Assembly (NCBI GenBank): GCA_019912385.1
Contig: JAIOIW010000035.1
Span: forward strand, 1-41,847
DNA from: Notoacmeibacter sp.
Lineage (GTDB): Bacteria > Pseudomonadota > Alphaproteobacteria > Rhizobiales > Rhizobiaceae
Reading direction: 5' to 3'
Length of the DNA: 41,847 bases
Both the position numbers and the translations under genes were made by a program. Every line of letters starts with the position of its first letter. Position 1 is the first letter of the stretch. The notes below the pieces were generated by a model that saw only the letters and a list, made by a program, of their open reading frames with translations, did no database searches and was not told where the DNA came from. This document shows positions 7,842 to 15,898 of the stretch, piece by piece.

Positions 7842-9140
7842 TCAGTTTCCAGCAGGCTCCAGCCCGCACCAGTCGGCGATGAACAGCGCTGTGGCCTTTG
7901 TCACACGGCGCATGCTTTCCAGGTCCACGCGCTCGTTGAAACCGTGGATGGCCTCGGCATGCGGGCCGTAAACCAGCGCTGGCGTGTCGGCATAAAGGCC
8001 GAAGAAGCGGGCATCGGTCGTCGCCGTGATCGCGGCCCGCTCCAGCGTATCGCCCGTCACGATGCCGTGTGCCGCCTCCAGCGCCCCGATGGCCTCTTGC
8101 GCCGCAACACTGCGGTCTTCCGCCAGGGTGTAACCCTCGGCGTGAAAGCCGTGATAGACGACTTCCGGAAGGTTGTTCCGCAGGAAGTCGTTTTCGCCGG
8201 CCGCTTTCATAAGCGTGGCCTCGATTTCGTGCCTGGCTTCCGCGATGTCCTGGCCGGGGAAGATACCGATCCTGACGTCGAAGACGCACCATGCCGGTAC
8301 CGAGCTCGCCCAGTCGCCGCCGACGATCCTGCCGATATTGAGGTTCAGGGGATGGTGGACATGTTCGAACTGAGCGTGCCGGCAACCCGGCGCATTCCAG
8401 CGTTCCTCCAGGCCATGCAACGCCTCGATCAGGGGGATTGCCGCCTCGATCGCGTTGGCGCCGCTCCCGGCATAGGCCACATGCGTCGGCAGGCCCCTCA
8501 GGTGAACCTGGAACCAGATGACCCCGACCTGGGCCGTGACGAGTTTTTCGCTGAACGGCTCGGGGATCAGCACCGCATTGGCCCTGTAGCCCCGCTGCAG
8601 GCAGGCGAGCGCGCCGTTGCCGGTGCATTCCTCCTCGACGACCGACTGGACGAAAACATTGCCGGCGGGCGCAAGCCCGCAGGCACGCAGCGCGTCGAGC
8701 GCAAAGAGGTTGGAAGCCAGGCCCGCCTTCATGTCGCCCGCGCCGCGGCCATGCATCCAGCCGTCCCTGACCACCGGTTGGTAGGGCGGCGTGTTCCACA
8801 TTGCGGCCGGTCCCTCCGGCACGACGTCGATATGGCCGTTGAGGATGAGCGAGCGGCCCTTGCCAGTTGTCGTGCGATGCGTGCCGACCACGTTCACCGC
8901 GTCATCGTAGTAGCCGATCACGGGTGAAAAGCCGGGCAGGTGGCGGATGTCGTCGACGTCGATTTGCCAGCGGTCGACCTCGTATCCCCGGTCGGCCAGT
9001 TCGCGTGCCATGAAGTCCTGGGCGCCCTGTTCGTTGCCCCGCGTCGAGGGGTAGGCTGTCAATTCCGCCAGGAACGCGACCTGCCTGTCGAAGAGTTCGT
9101 CGACGGCCGACAGGATGGTGGTTTGCTGCTTTTCGTCCAT
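7842..9140 (-). CDS. M20-family metallo-deacylase (ArgE/DapE type)
   Basis: Zinc-dependent amidohydrolase of 432 residues that would remove an acyl group from an N-acyl amino compound. Metal-site motifs are NGHIDVVPEG (His103, Asp105), HGRGAGDMKAG (bridging Asp136) and VVEEECTGNG (catalytic/metal Glu170-171), with a late His in GPHAEAIHGFNE. The dimerisation lid domain lies around 200-330. It is the last gene of a nine-gene minus-strand operon and ends 11 bases from the convergent flavoprotein gene. Neighbouring CoA-transferase and aminotransferase genes imply catabolism rather than arginine or lysine synthesis. Substrate cannot be read from sequence. Confidence 0.87.
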   Translation of the reverse strand: MDEKQQTTILSAVDELFDRQVAFLAELTAYPSTRGNEQGAQDFMARELADRGYEVDRWQIDVDDIRHLPGFSPVIGYYDDAVNVVGTHRTTTGKGRSLILNGHIDVVPEGPAAMWNTPPYQPVVRDGWMHGRGAGDMKAGLASNLFALDALRACGLAPAGNVFVQSVVEEECTGNGALACLQRGYRANAVLIPEPFSEKLVTAQVGVIWFQVHLRGLPTHVAYAGSGANAIEAAIPLIEALHGLEERWNAPGCRHAQFEHVHHPLNLNIGRIVGGDWASSVPAWCVFDVRIGIFPGQDIAEARHEIEATLMKAAGENDFLRNNLPEVVYHGFHAEGYTLAEDRSVAAQEAIGALEAAHGIVTGDTLERAAITATTDARFFGLYADTPALVYGPHAEAIHGFNERVDLESMRRVTKATALFIADWCGLEPAGN

Positions 9141-9151
9141 GGGTTCTGACT

Positions 9152-9811
9152 CTAAAACACGGGTATCCTGCCTTCAGGCAGGGCAAGAGGTGCACCGGTT
9201 GCATCCAGCACGGAGTCGATGCTCGCGCCATCGGCCAGTTCGCGCAACGCAAATCCTTCGGGCGTGACGTCGATCACCGCCAGGTCGGTGAAGATGCGGT
9301 CCACGCAATGCCTCGCCGTGAGCGGAAGGGTACACTCGCACAGCAATTTTGGCTTCCCGTCGCGGTCGGTGTGCGTCGTCAGCACCACGACGCGGCGTGC
9401 CTTCTGGGCGAGTTCGATGCCGCCCCCGGCGCCCGGAGAAAAACGGCCCGGGATTTTCCAGTTGGCGAGATCTCCGGCCGCAGACACCTCGAACGCGCCC
9501 AGCATGGTCAGGTCGAGCCGCCCACTGCGCACCAGCGCGAACGACACGGCGCTGTCAAAAAACGCGCTGCCCGGAATGGTCGAGACATAGGCGCCGCCGG
9601 CGTCGATCAGGTTGCGGTCGGCGCTTTCCGGCGGCAGCGTCGGGCCGATCCCGGACAGGCCGTTCTCGGTATGCAGGCAAACCGGATAGCCCGCCGGCAG
9701 GTGATCGACCACCCTGGTCGGCAGGCCGATCCCGAGATTGACGACCATGCCCGGCGTAATCTCCCGGGCCGCGCGCGCGATCATCCTGGCCTTAGCGTTG
9801 GACAACGTCAT
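9152..9811 (-). CDS. 3-oxoacid CoA-transferase, subunit B
   Basis: Beta subunit (219 residues) of a family I CoA-transferase, which moves CoA between carboxylic acids through a glutamyl-CoA thioester intermediate. The active-site motif ENGLSGIGP places the catalytic Glu at residue 49. GAGGG in the middle of the chain matches the conserved glycine-rich stretch of ScoB/AtoA/PcaJ. It overlaps the subunit A gene by 20 bases, a typical arrangement that keeps the two subunits in step. In this operon it would activate, or recover, an acid produced after transamination. Whether it prefers succinyl-CoA, acetyl-CoA or another donor is not visible, so I give no symbol. Confidence 0.9.
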   Translation of the reverse strand: MTLSNAKARMIARAAREITPGMVVNLGIGLPTRVVDHLPAGYPVCLHTENGLSGIGPTLPPESADRNLIDAGGAYVSTIPGSAFFDSAVSFALVRSGRLDLTMLGAFEVSAAGDLANWKIPGRFSPGAGGGIELAQKARRVVVLTTHTDRDGKPKLLCECTLPLTARHCVDRIFTDLAVIDVTPEGFALRELADGASIDSVLDATGAPLALPEGRIPVF

Positions 9812-10511
9812 ACTCCGCGGTCAGTTCCTGCAATTGCACCACGCAGTCGACGAAGGGGCCGGGCGTGTGCACCTCGTCGGGCCGCAGGCCGCCGAGGGGC
9901 AGCAGGGTTTCCGCTTCCACGATGACCAGGTCGGCAGCCATCGCCATGAGAGGATTGAAGTTCCTCGCCGTGGCCGTGAAGTCGAGATTGCCGAAGACGT
10001 CGGCGCGGTTGGCATGGATGAGAGCCACATCGGCGCGAAGCGCGGTTTCCAGCAGCGCCTGCTCGCCGTTCAGCTCGAAGGCGGGCTTGTTTCGCGCGAG
10101 GTCGGTGTCCATGCCGATATCGGTCAGGAACCCCTTCAGTCCCGCGCCGCCCGCCCGCACGCGCTCGGCCAGGATGCCCTGGGCGCAGAACTCGACCTCG
10201 ATACGGCCCGCATTCATCAGTTCGATGGCGCGCGGGTTGAGACCGATATGGGTGGTGATCAGCCGGGTCACCTGGCCGTTGGCCAGCAGGTGGTCGATCC
10301 CCAGATGCTTCTCGTTGGCGTCGTTCTTGATGACCGTGAGATCCTTCTGGCCCTGGCGAACCAGTTCCCGGATCAGGGTGAAGGGTGTGCCGGGAACGCC
10401 GAAGCCCCCCACCATCACCGTGGCGCCGTTCCCGATCCGGGCGACGGCTTCCTCTATCGCCATGGTCTTGTCGGGAAGGATCATGCGCGGCGCCCCGTAA
10501 CCGGGTTGCAT
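9792..10511 (-). CDS. 3-oxoacid CoA-transferase, subunit A
   Basis: Alpha subunit (239 residues) of the same family I CoA-transferase. The CoA-binding motif GGFGVPGTP lies at about residues 35-43. NDANEKHLGIDHLL and HIGLNPRA follow, matching the ScoA/AtoD/PcaI fold. The ATG at 10511 has no clear ribosome-binding site. An in-frame ATG at 10484 has GGGG some 8 bases upstream and would remove nine residues, so the start is open by that amount. The 3' end overlaps subunit B. A 73-base gap separates it from the aminotransferase gene upstream, still on the same strand. Confidence 0.9.
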   Translation of the reverse strand: MQPGYGAPRMILPDKTMAIEEAVARIGNGATVMVGGFGVPGTPFTLIRELVRQGQKDLTVIKNDANEKHLGIDHLLANGQVTRLITTHIGLNPRAIELMNAGRIEVEFCAQGILAERVRAGGAGLKGFLTDIGMDTDLARNKPAFELNGEQALLETALRADVALIHANRADVFGNLDFTATARNFNPLMAMAADLVIVEAETLLPLGGLRPDEVHTPGPFVDCVVQLQELTAEYDVVQR

Positions 10512-10584
10512 AAATCACCGGCGCACGGTCGGTGCTCTCGTGCGGACTTCGCGCGGCAGGCGAGGGGAATGTGCGGCAACGGCG

Positions 10585-11925
10585 TCACGCGGCGTCGGCC
10601 CTTCCGAGCCCGGTCTCGGCGGCGAACTGGTCCAGCGCTGCGACGAGGATTTCCATGAGTTCGTCGATCTGGCCGGGCGTGATGATCAGCGGCGGGCAGA
10701 CGAGGAAGTGGTCGCCCTCCACTCCGCCGCGCGTACGCCGCGAATAGATGATCAGCCCGCGTTCGTAGGCGATCTCGACCAGCCGGTTGTACGCATTCAG
10801 TTCCTTTGGCAGCGGCGCCATTGTCTCCCGGTCGTTCACCAGTTCGAAAGCGAGCATCAGGCCCTTGCCGCGCACGTCGCCGACGAAGGGATAGTGCTCC
10901 ATCAGCTTCTCGAGTCGGGCTTTCAGGATCTCGCCCATGTCCATGGCGTTTCCGATCAGGCCCTGCTCCTCGATCTCGTTGAGGACGGCCAGCCCGGCCG
11001 CGCAGGCGAGCGGATTTCCCGCGTAGGTGAAGCCGTGCAGGAAACCGCCGGCATCGAGGATGTTCTCCACGATGTCGTTACGCGCCACCATCGCGCCCAG
11101 CGGTGCGTAACCCGCCGCAAATCCCTTCGACAGGGCCACGATATCCGGCGTGATGCCCCAATGCTCTGCGGCGAGAAACCTGCCGGTCCGCCCGGCGCCC
11201 GACATCACCTCGTCATAGATGAGCAGGATGCCGAACTCGTCGCAGATCTCGCGGATGCGCTGGTAGTAGCTGTCGGGCGCGACGAGCGCCCCGGTCGACG
11301 CGCCGCCCACCGGCTCCATGATGAAAGCCAGGACGCTTTCCGGTCCCTGGGCAATGATCTCGTCGCGCAGCAGATCGGCATATTTCAGCCCGCGTTCGTG
11401 GTCGCTGAGGTTGTCGCGATCGAGATAGCACGTCGGGGCGGCGATCTTGGGCATCGTGCGCATCATCGGCTCGAACGGGCGCGCCAGCGGATCGTATCCG
11501 GTGAGTGCCAGCGCGCCCAGCGTGCAGCCGTGATAGGAGGGAAACCTGGAAATGACCTTCCATCGCTTCGTCTCGCCTTGGGTGAGCGCGTATTGGCGGG
11601 CGAGCTTGATCGCGCTTTCCACCGCCTCCGAGCCCCCGGACACGAAAAAGACCCGGTCGAGCCCATCGGGCATGAGTGCGGCGGTCTTTGCGGCAAGCTG
11701 CTCGGACGCTTCGGTGCGGAAATGCAGCCGGTAGCCGAACGTCGCCTTGTCCATCTGCGCCTTCATGGCGGCCAAGACGCGGGGATTGGAATGGCCGATA
11801 TTCGACACCATCGCACCGGAAGAACCGTCGATGTAGCGCTTTCCGGTGACGTCGTAGAGGTAGATGCCTTCACCACGGTCCAGAAACGGACGCGGTTGCC
11901 GGGATTGGTAGAAGAGGTTCGACAT
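10585..11925 (-). CDS. Class III PLP-dependent aminotransferase (omega-amino acid type)
   Basis: Pyridoxal-phosphate aminotransferase of 446 residues in the GabT/omega-aminotransferase class, converting a terminal amine to an aldehyde or a 2-amino group to an oxo group. Motifs are SGGSEAVESAIKLARQY (cofactor phosphate), EPVGGAS, LIYDEVMSGAGRTG (Asp contacting the ring nitrogen) and ALSKGFAAGYAPLG with the Schiff-base lysine. ATG 11925 is supported by AGGAG 8 bases upstream; the frame is open far upstream through the transporter genes but that part is not coding in this frame. The start lies 5 bases after the ATPase stop. The product would be an oxoacid or semialdehyde feeding the CoA-transferase or the ALDH. 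Exact substrate is unknown. Confidence 0.92.
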   Translation of the reverse strand: MSNLFYQSRQPRPFLDRGEGIYLYDVTGKRYIDGSSGAMVSNIGHSNPRVLAAMKAQMDKATFGYRLHFRTEASEQLAAKTAALMPDGLDRVFFVSGGSEAVESAIKLARQYALTQGETKRWKVISRFPSYHGCTLGALALTGYDPLARPFEPMMRTMPKIAAPTCYLDRDNLSDHERGLKYADLLRDEIIAQGPESVLAFIMEPVGGASTGALVAPDSYYQRIREICDEFGILLIYDEVMSGAGRTGRFLAAEHWGITPDIVALSKGFAAGYAPLGAMVARNDIVENILDAGGFLHGFTYAGNPLACAAGLAVLNEIEEQGLIGNAMDMGEILKARLEKLMEHYPFVGDVRGKGLMLAFELVNDRETMAPLPKELNAYNRLVEIAYERGLIIYSRRTRGGVEGDHFLVCPPLIITPGQIDELMEILVAALDQFAAETGLGRADAA

Positions 11926-11930
11926 CGCGT

Positions 11931-12704
11931 TCAGCTCCTGACGCCTTCGAGATGCTTGCGCAGAAAATTGCGGGTACGCTCGTTTTGAGGATTGCGGAAG
12001 ATCACGCCGGGCGGCCCTTCCTCGACCACGACTCCCTGGTCCATGAAGAGGACGCGGTCGCAGACGGATTCGGCAAAACCCATTTCGTGGGTCACGATGA
12101 CCATGGTCATATGTTCCTCGGCGAGCTTCTTCATGACCTGGTTCACTTCCTCGACAAGCTCCGGGTCGAGCGCGGATGTCGCCTCGTCGAAAAGCATCAC
12201 CTTCGGCTTCATTGCCAGGGCTCGGGCAATCGCCACGCGCTGTTTCTGGCCGCCTGAAAGCCGCGAGGGGTAATAGTCGATCCGGTCGAGCAGGCCGACC
12301 TTGTCGAGCTGCTCCTCCGCCAACGTAATGGCCTCCTCCTCCGACAGTCCCTTGAGCATCTTCGGTGCAAGCGTGACGTTGCCGCGCACGGTCAGGTGCG
12401 GAAACAGGTTGAAGTGCTGGAACACCATGCCGATGTCCTGGCGCACCTTGTTGATGTGCTTTTCGTACTGGCGGTGAGGCAGGTGCTTGTTGATCTGCGT
12501 ATCCTCGAGCCAGACTTCGCCGCCGGTCAGCGGATCGAGATCGTTGATCGCGCGAAGCAGCGTGCTCTTGCCGGAACCGGACGGGCCGATAATGGCCACG
12601 ATCTGCCCGCGCTGCACCTGCAGGCTGATATCCTTGAGGACTTCCAGAGCGCCATAGCTTTTCTGCGCATGGCGAATGTCGAGAAAGGGTTTCGCGTCGT
12701 TCAT
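11931..12704 (-). CDS. Amino-acid ABC transporter ATP-binding protein (GlnQ/HisP type)
   Basis: ATPase subunit (257 residues) of a polar-amino-acid uptake transporter, cytosolic and membrane-associated. It shows Walker [10 protein letters not shown], the Q-loop [12 protein letters not shown], signature [15 protein letters not shown], Walker [13 protein letters not shown] and the switch VTHEMGFA. All are intact. ATG 12704 (MNDAKPF) is preferred to the in-frame ATG at 12716 because GGAGG lies about 5 bases before it. It follows the two permease genes and precedes the aminotransferase, so import and metabolism are co-transcribed. Confidence 0.95.
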   Translation of the reverse strand: MNDAKPFLDIRHAQKSYGALEVLKDISLQVQRGQIVAIIGPSGSGKSTLLRAINDLDPLTGGEVWLEDTQINKHLPHRQYEKHINKVRQDIGMVFQHFNLFPHLTVRGNVTLAPKMLKGLSEEEAITLAEEQLDKVGLLDRIDYYPSRLSGGQKQRVAIARALAMKPKVMLFDEATSALDPELVEEVNQVMKKLAEEHMTMVIVTHEMGFAESVCDRVLFMDQGVVVEEGPPGVIFRNPQNERTRNFLRKHLEGVRS

Positions 12705-12724
12705 TCCGGCCTCCATCCCCCTGA

Positions 12725-13381
12725 TTACCGCGTGGCCTGCACGCGCCGTTCCAGGCGCCTGAGGACGAATTCCATGCCGAGATTGATGACGTAGTAGAAC
12801 GCCGCTGCCACGACGTAGAACTCGAACGGCCGGTAGGTGCGGCCGATGGCAAGCTGCGCCGACAGCGTCAGCTCCGATACGCCAATGACCGAGACAAGCG
12901 CGGAATCTTTCAGCAGCGCGATCATGTTGTTGCCGATCGGCGGGATCACGTCGCGCACGGCCTGCGGGATAACCACCTTGCGCAGCGCCTGGCCGCGGCT
13001 GAGTCCGAGCGTGCGCGCCGCCTCCATCTGTCCGCGGTCCACAGCGACGATCGACGCCTGGATCAGTTCCGAATTGTAGACCGCGAAATGCAGTCCCAGG
13101 CCGATTACGCCCGCAATGAAGGCCGGCAGGTCGATCCCGATCTGGACCAGCCCGAAATAGATCAGGAACAGTTGCAGGAGCAGCGGCGTACCCATGAAGA
13201 TCCATTCAAAGGCACGGAACGGCAGGCGGATGATCCACGGTGCATAGAGCGCGATGACCGCAAACAGGATTCCGCCGAAGAAACTCAGCAGTGCCGCGCA
13301 AATCGTGATCGCGATCGTCCACAGCGCGCCCAGCAGGATCACGTCGAGAAATTTCGGAACGACGGTGAAATCAAGCCCCAT
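12725..13381 (-). CDS. Amino-acid ABC transporter permease (HisM/GlnP family)
   Basis: Inner-membrane permease of 218 residues with about five predicted membrane helices, the first at about 14-45. The EAA loop that contacts the ATPase is seen as [35 protein letters not shown], around residues 114-148. It pairs with the second permease at 13409 to form a heterodimeric channel, and lies 20 bases before the ATPase gene. The HisM/GlnP family imports polar amino acids or close analogues such as opines; the specific ligand is set by the binding protein at 14965. Confidence 0.94.
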   Translation of the reverse strand: MGLDFTVVPKFLDVILLGALWTIAITICAALLSFFGGILFAVIALYAPWIIRLPFRAFEWIFMGTPLLLQLFLIYFGLVQIGIDLPAFIAGVIGLGLHFAVYNSELIQASIVAVDRGQMEAARTLGLSRGQALRKVVIPQAVRDVIPPIGNNMIALLKDSALVSVIGVSELTLSAQLAIGRTYRPFEFYVVAAAFYYVINLGMEFVLRRLERRVQATR

Positions 13382-13408
13382 CGCGGCCTCCCTTTGCCCG
13401 GTGACACG

Positions 13409-14056
13409 TCATGCGATGCGGGCCTTCCGGTCGAGCCAGGCGATGCCGCGCCCGGTGATGTAGATGATGACCATGTACAGCGCTCCCGAAAGCAGAAACA
13501 TCTCGAAAGGCTTGTAGGTCGAGCCTATGTAACGCTGCGCCGTGTAGGTGAGTTCGACCACCGAAATCGCGGCGACGAGCGCTGTCCCCTTGATCAGCGC
13601 GTTGATGTTCACGCCGAGCGGCCGGATCATGAGCCGCGCGGCCTGTGGCAGGACCACGCGGGTCATCGTCTGGAACTTGCTCATCCCCAATGTACGGGCC
13701 GCCTCTGTCTGACCCTTGTCGACCGCGACGATGGCGCCGCGAATGGTTTCGGTCATGTAGGCGCCGATATTCACGCCCAGGCCGATCACGCCGGCCTCAA
13801 AGGCATCGAGCTGGATGCCGATCTGCGGTCCCCCGAAATACAGGATGAAGAGCTGGATCAGTGCCGGCGTGCCACGAATGAGGCTGACATAGGTGGCCCC
13901 GACTGCGCGCAGGAACGCGTGCCGCGACAGCCGTGCGGCTGCGCCCAGAGACCCGCAGGTGAGACCCAGAAGGGTCGTGAGCACAGAAAGCTGAATCGTC
14001 AGCCAGGCCGCTTTCAGGAAAAACGGATAGACCTTCAGCATGAGTTCGACGTCCAT
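13409..14056 (-). CDS. Amino-acid ABC transporter permease (second subunit)
   Basis: Inner-membrane permease of 215 residues, homologous to the neighbouring permease. Hydrophobic helices start at about residue 12. The EAA loop reads VDKGQTEAARTLGMSKFQTMTRVVLPQAARLMIRP, about residues 110-145. The two permeases are distinct enough to form a heterodimer, as in HisQM. The gene is separated from the creatininase-like gene by 57 bases and from the next permease by 27, all on the same strand. Confidence 0.94.
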   Translation of the reverse strand: MDVELMLKVYPFFLKAAWLTIQLSVLTTLLGLTCGSLGAAARLSRHAFLRAVGATYVSLIRGTPALIQLFILYFGGPQIGIQLDAFEAGVIGLGVNIGAYMTETIRGAIVAVDKGQTEAARTLGMSKFQTMTRVVLPQAARLMIRPLGVNINALIKGTALVAAISVVELTYTAQRYIGSTYKPFEMFLLSGALYMVIIYITGRGIAWLDRKARIA

Positions 14057-14113
14057 CGTGACTTCCTGTCCTGAGCCCTTTCAGCCGGTACCGAACCAGT
14101 TCCGCTTCGCGCT

Positions 14114-14905
14114 CTAGTGGTGATCCTTGCGCTGAAGGAGCGGCAGTGCGCGGATTTCCCGAACCAGCGCCGCGGTTTCCTCGATCGCAGCCCTCAGGAA
14201 CTTCTCGCCGGTTTCGGCATCGGCGACCGTCGGATCGCCCATGGTGCCGTCGGGCGAAACCTCGGACCACCAGCGCATCAGCATCGCTTTGCCGCCGCCC
14301 CTGGCGAGATCGAGGTTGAAGAACCGGCTTTCGGGATTGTGCAGGTTCTGCGTCGCGGCTTTCTCCAGATGCACCAGATCGGGGTGGAGGTACTTGTACA
14401 TTGCCGCCTCGAATTCCCCCGCATGGGCAATCCCGCCCGTCTCCGACTTGCGGTGTTCATTGATCCGGTCGGCGCACAGGTTCCAGTAGGAGGCGGATAC
14501 ACAGATGATCCCGCATTCGATCACGGTCTTGCGGGCAGCAAGATCAAGAACAGGATGGTTCGATCCATGTGAATTCAGCAACAGGATGCGGCGGAAACCG
14601 TGATGTGCGAGCGATTTCGTTACATCGGTCACGAAAGCGATCAGCGTTTCCGGCTGGATCCAGATGACGCCCGGAAAGTCCTTGTGGTGTTCGTTGAAGC
14701 CGTACGCGATCGGCGGCATGACGAAGACCTCGTCGGGCGCCATTGCGGCCACACCGTTGGCCACTGCCATGCCCAGCACCGTGTCGGTGTCGAGGGGCAT
14801 GTGCGGCCCGTGATCCTCGGTCGCCGAGACATTGAGGATCGCCACGCGGTCCTTGTCGGCGTCGCGCACTTCTTCCCAGGTGAGTTTTCCGTATTCGGTG
14901 GTCAT
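14114..14905 (-). CDS. Creatininase-family metal-dependent amidohydrolase
   Basis: Predicted metallohydrolase of the creatininase/MftE fold, 263 residues, which usually opens a cyclic or linear amide. Metal ligands expected from the family are present: Glu30, His32 and Asp41 in SATEDHGPHMPLDTD, the NSHGSN motif (111-116, normally N-G-H-G-G-N), and HAGEFEA carrying another Glu. The ATG at 14905 has GGCGGA upstream and gives the usual N-terminus; an upstream in-frame ATG at 14989 would overlap the binding-protein gene. It sits between the binding protein and the permeases in one operon, an unusual place for an enzyme, which suggests it acts on the imported compound first. Creatinine itself is only one of several possible substrates. 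Confidence 0.87.
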   Translation of the reverse strand: MTTEYGKLTWEEVRDADKDRVAILNVSATEDHGPHMPLDTDTVLGMAVANGVAAMAPDEVFVMPPIAYGFNEHHKDFPGVIWIQPETLIAFVTDVTKSLAHHGFRRILLLNSHGSNHPVLDLAARKTVIECGIICVSASYWNLCADRINEHRKSETGGIAHAGEFEAAMYKYLHPDLVHLEKAATQNLHNPESRFFNLDLARGGGKAMLMRWWSEVSPDGTMGDPTVADAETGEKFLRAAIEETAALVREIRALPLLQRKDHH

Positions 14906-14964
14906 GAAAGTTCCGCCCTGGTCGAAAGCGGCCCGCCGGATCTTTCCGGCGGGCCCTGGTTGGA

Positions 14965-15750
14965 TCAACGGATGTCGCCGCCCACCCATTTGTTGGCGAT
15001 CTCAAGATAGGTGCCGTCTTCCATCATCGAATCGAGCGCTTTCTGCATTGCCTCGTGGAGTTGCGGGCTGCCTTGGCGGATAGCGATACCGGCGCCGATC
15101 ACGTCGGTCTCCAGGTCCGGCAGCATCACGTATTCGTAGCCGTTTTCCTTCATGGCGAGGATCGCTGCAATCGAGTCGTTGACGATCGCATCGACACGAC
15201 CGTTCTGGAGTTCGAGCAGAAGCTCCGGCAGGCCCTTGTAGGTCCGGATCGTATAGCCCTGCGCGCGGGCCCACTCTTCATGGGTCTCGCCCAATGTCAC
15301 GCCCAGCGTCTTGTCGCCGAGCTGTGACACGGAGGTGATACCCGAATCCGGTTTGGTGAATATCGCGCGCTTGGTCGAGTAATAGGGGCCGACGAAATCG
15401 ACGACCTTGGCACGCTCTTCCGTGATCGACATCGAGCCGACGATGGCATCATACTTGTTTGCCAGCAGGCCGCCGATGATCCCGTCCCAGGCGGTCGTGA
15501 CGATCTCGGCTTCGATGCCCATGCGCTTTGCGATTTCCGTGCCGATTGCCGGATCGAAACCGACCACCTCGTTCTGTTCGTTGACGAAGTTGAAAGGCGG
15601 GTAGGCGCCGCTCATCGCGATACGCATCACGCCCTTTTCCTTGATCGTATCGAATTCATCGGCTGCGGCCACGCCGGCTGCGCCGACGCTCATGACGGCG
15701 GAAAAGCCCGCCGCAATCACGGTTTTCAATACTGTCCTGCGGGTCGTCAT
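14965..15750 (-). CDS. Periplasmic amino-acid-binding protein of ABC transporter
   Basis: Solute-binding protein (SBP family 3, PAAT type) of 261 residues that delivers the ligand to the permeases encoded downstream. The N-terminus MTTRRTVLKTVIAAGF has a twin-arginine-like motif followed by a hydrophobic stretch and an Ala-rich cleavage region near residue 29. The mature part contains GAYPPFNFVNEQNEVVGFD and AIVGSMSITEERAKVVDF, hallmark ligand-cleft segments. ATG 15750 has AAGGGAGA about 7 bases upstream; an in-frame ATG at 15804 is less likely. It is the first gene of the nine-gene operon, the usual position for the most abundant component. Confidence 0.94.
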   Translation of the reverse strand: MTTRRTVLKTVIAAGFSAVMSVGAAGVAAADEFDTIKEKGVMRIAMSGAYPPFNFVNEQNEVVGFDPAIGTEIAKRMGIEAEIVTTAWDGIIGGLLANKYDAIVGSMSITEERAKVVDFVGPYYSTKRAIFTKPDSGITSVSQLGDKTLGVTLGETHEEWARAQGYTIRTYKGLPELLLELQNGRVDAIVNDSIAAILAMKENGYEYVMLPDLETDVIGAGIAIRQGSPQLHEAMQKALDSMMEDGTYLEIANKWVGGDIR

Positions 15751-15867
15751 TTCAATCTCCCTTGTCTGCACGCTGCTCTGGTGGGCGATCACCCCGTTAT
15801 CCACCCCGGTCGGGGCCGCACGCCTGAACGGACGCTTGCATGAGCAAGGTCATCGTGCAAATAGATA

Positions 15868-15889
15868 TATCAAATTCTGAATATTGATA
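15868..15889. promoter_or_regulatory. Candidate LysR operator overlapping the leader of the 15899 gene
   Basis: TATCAA at 15868-15873 and TTGATA at 15884-15889 form a perfect 6-bp inverted repeat with a 10-base spacer that itself contains ATTC-T-GAAT. The element is AT-rich in a GC-rich window. It lies in the 148-base gap between the divergent LysR gene and the transporter operon, and its right end abuts the Shine-Dalgarno AGGA. Binding there could control both directions. Confidence 0.45.
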
Positions 15890-15898
15890 GGATCTATG

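Noticed and set aside
10585-12852. Single 755-codon frame covering aminotransferase and transporter ATPase region
   Set aside because: The part beyond 11925 is an out-of-frame read of the ATPase; AGGAG and the MSNLF start show the true aminotransferase boundary.
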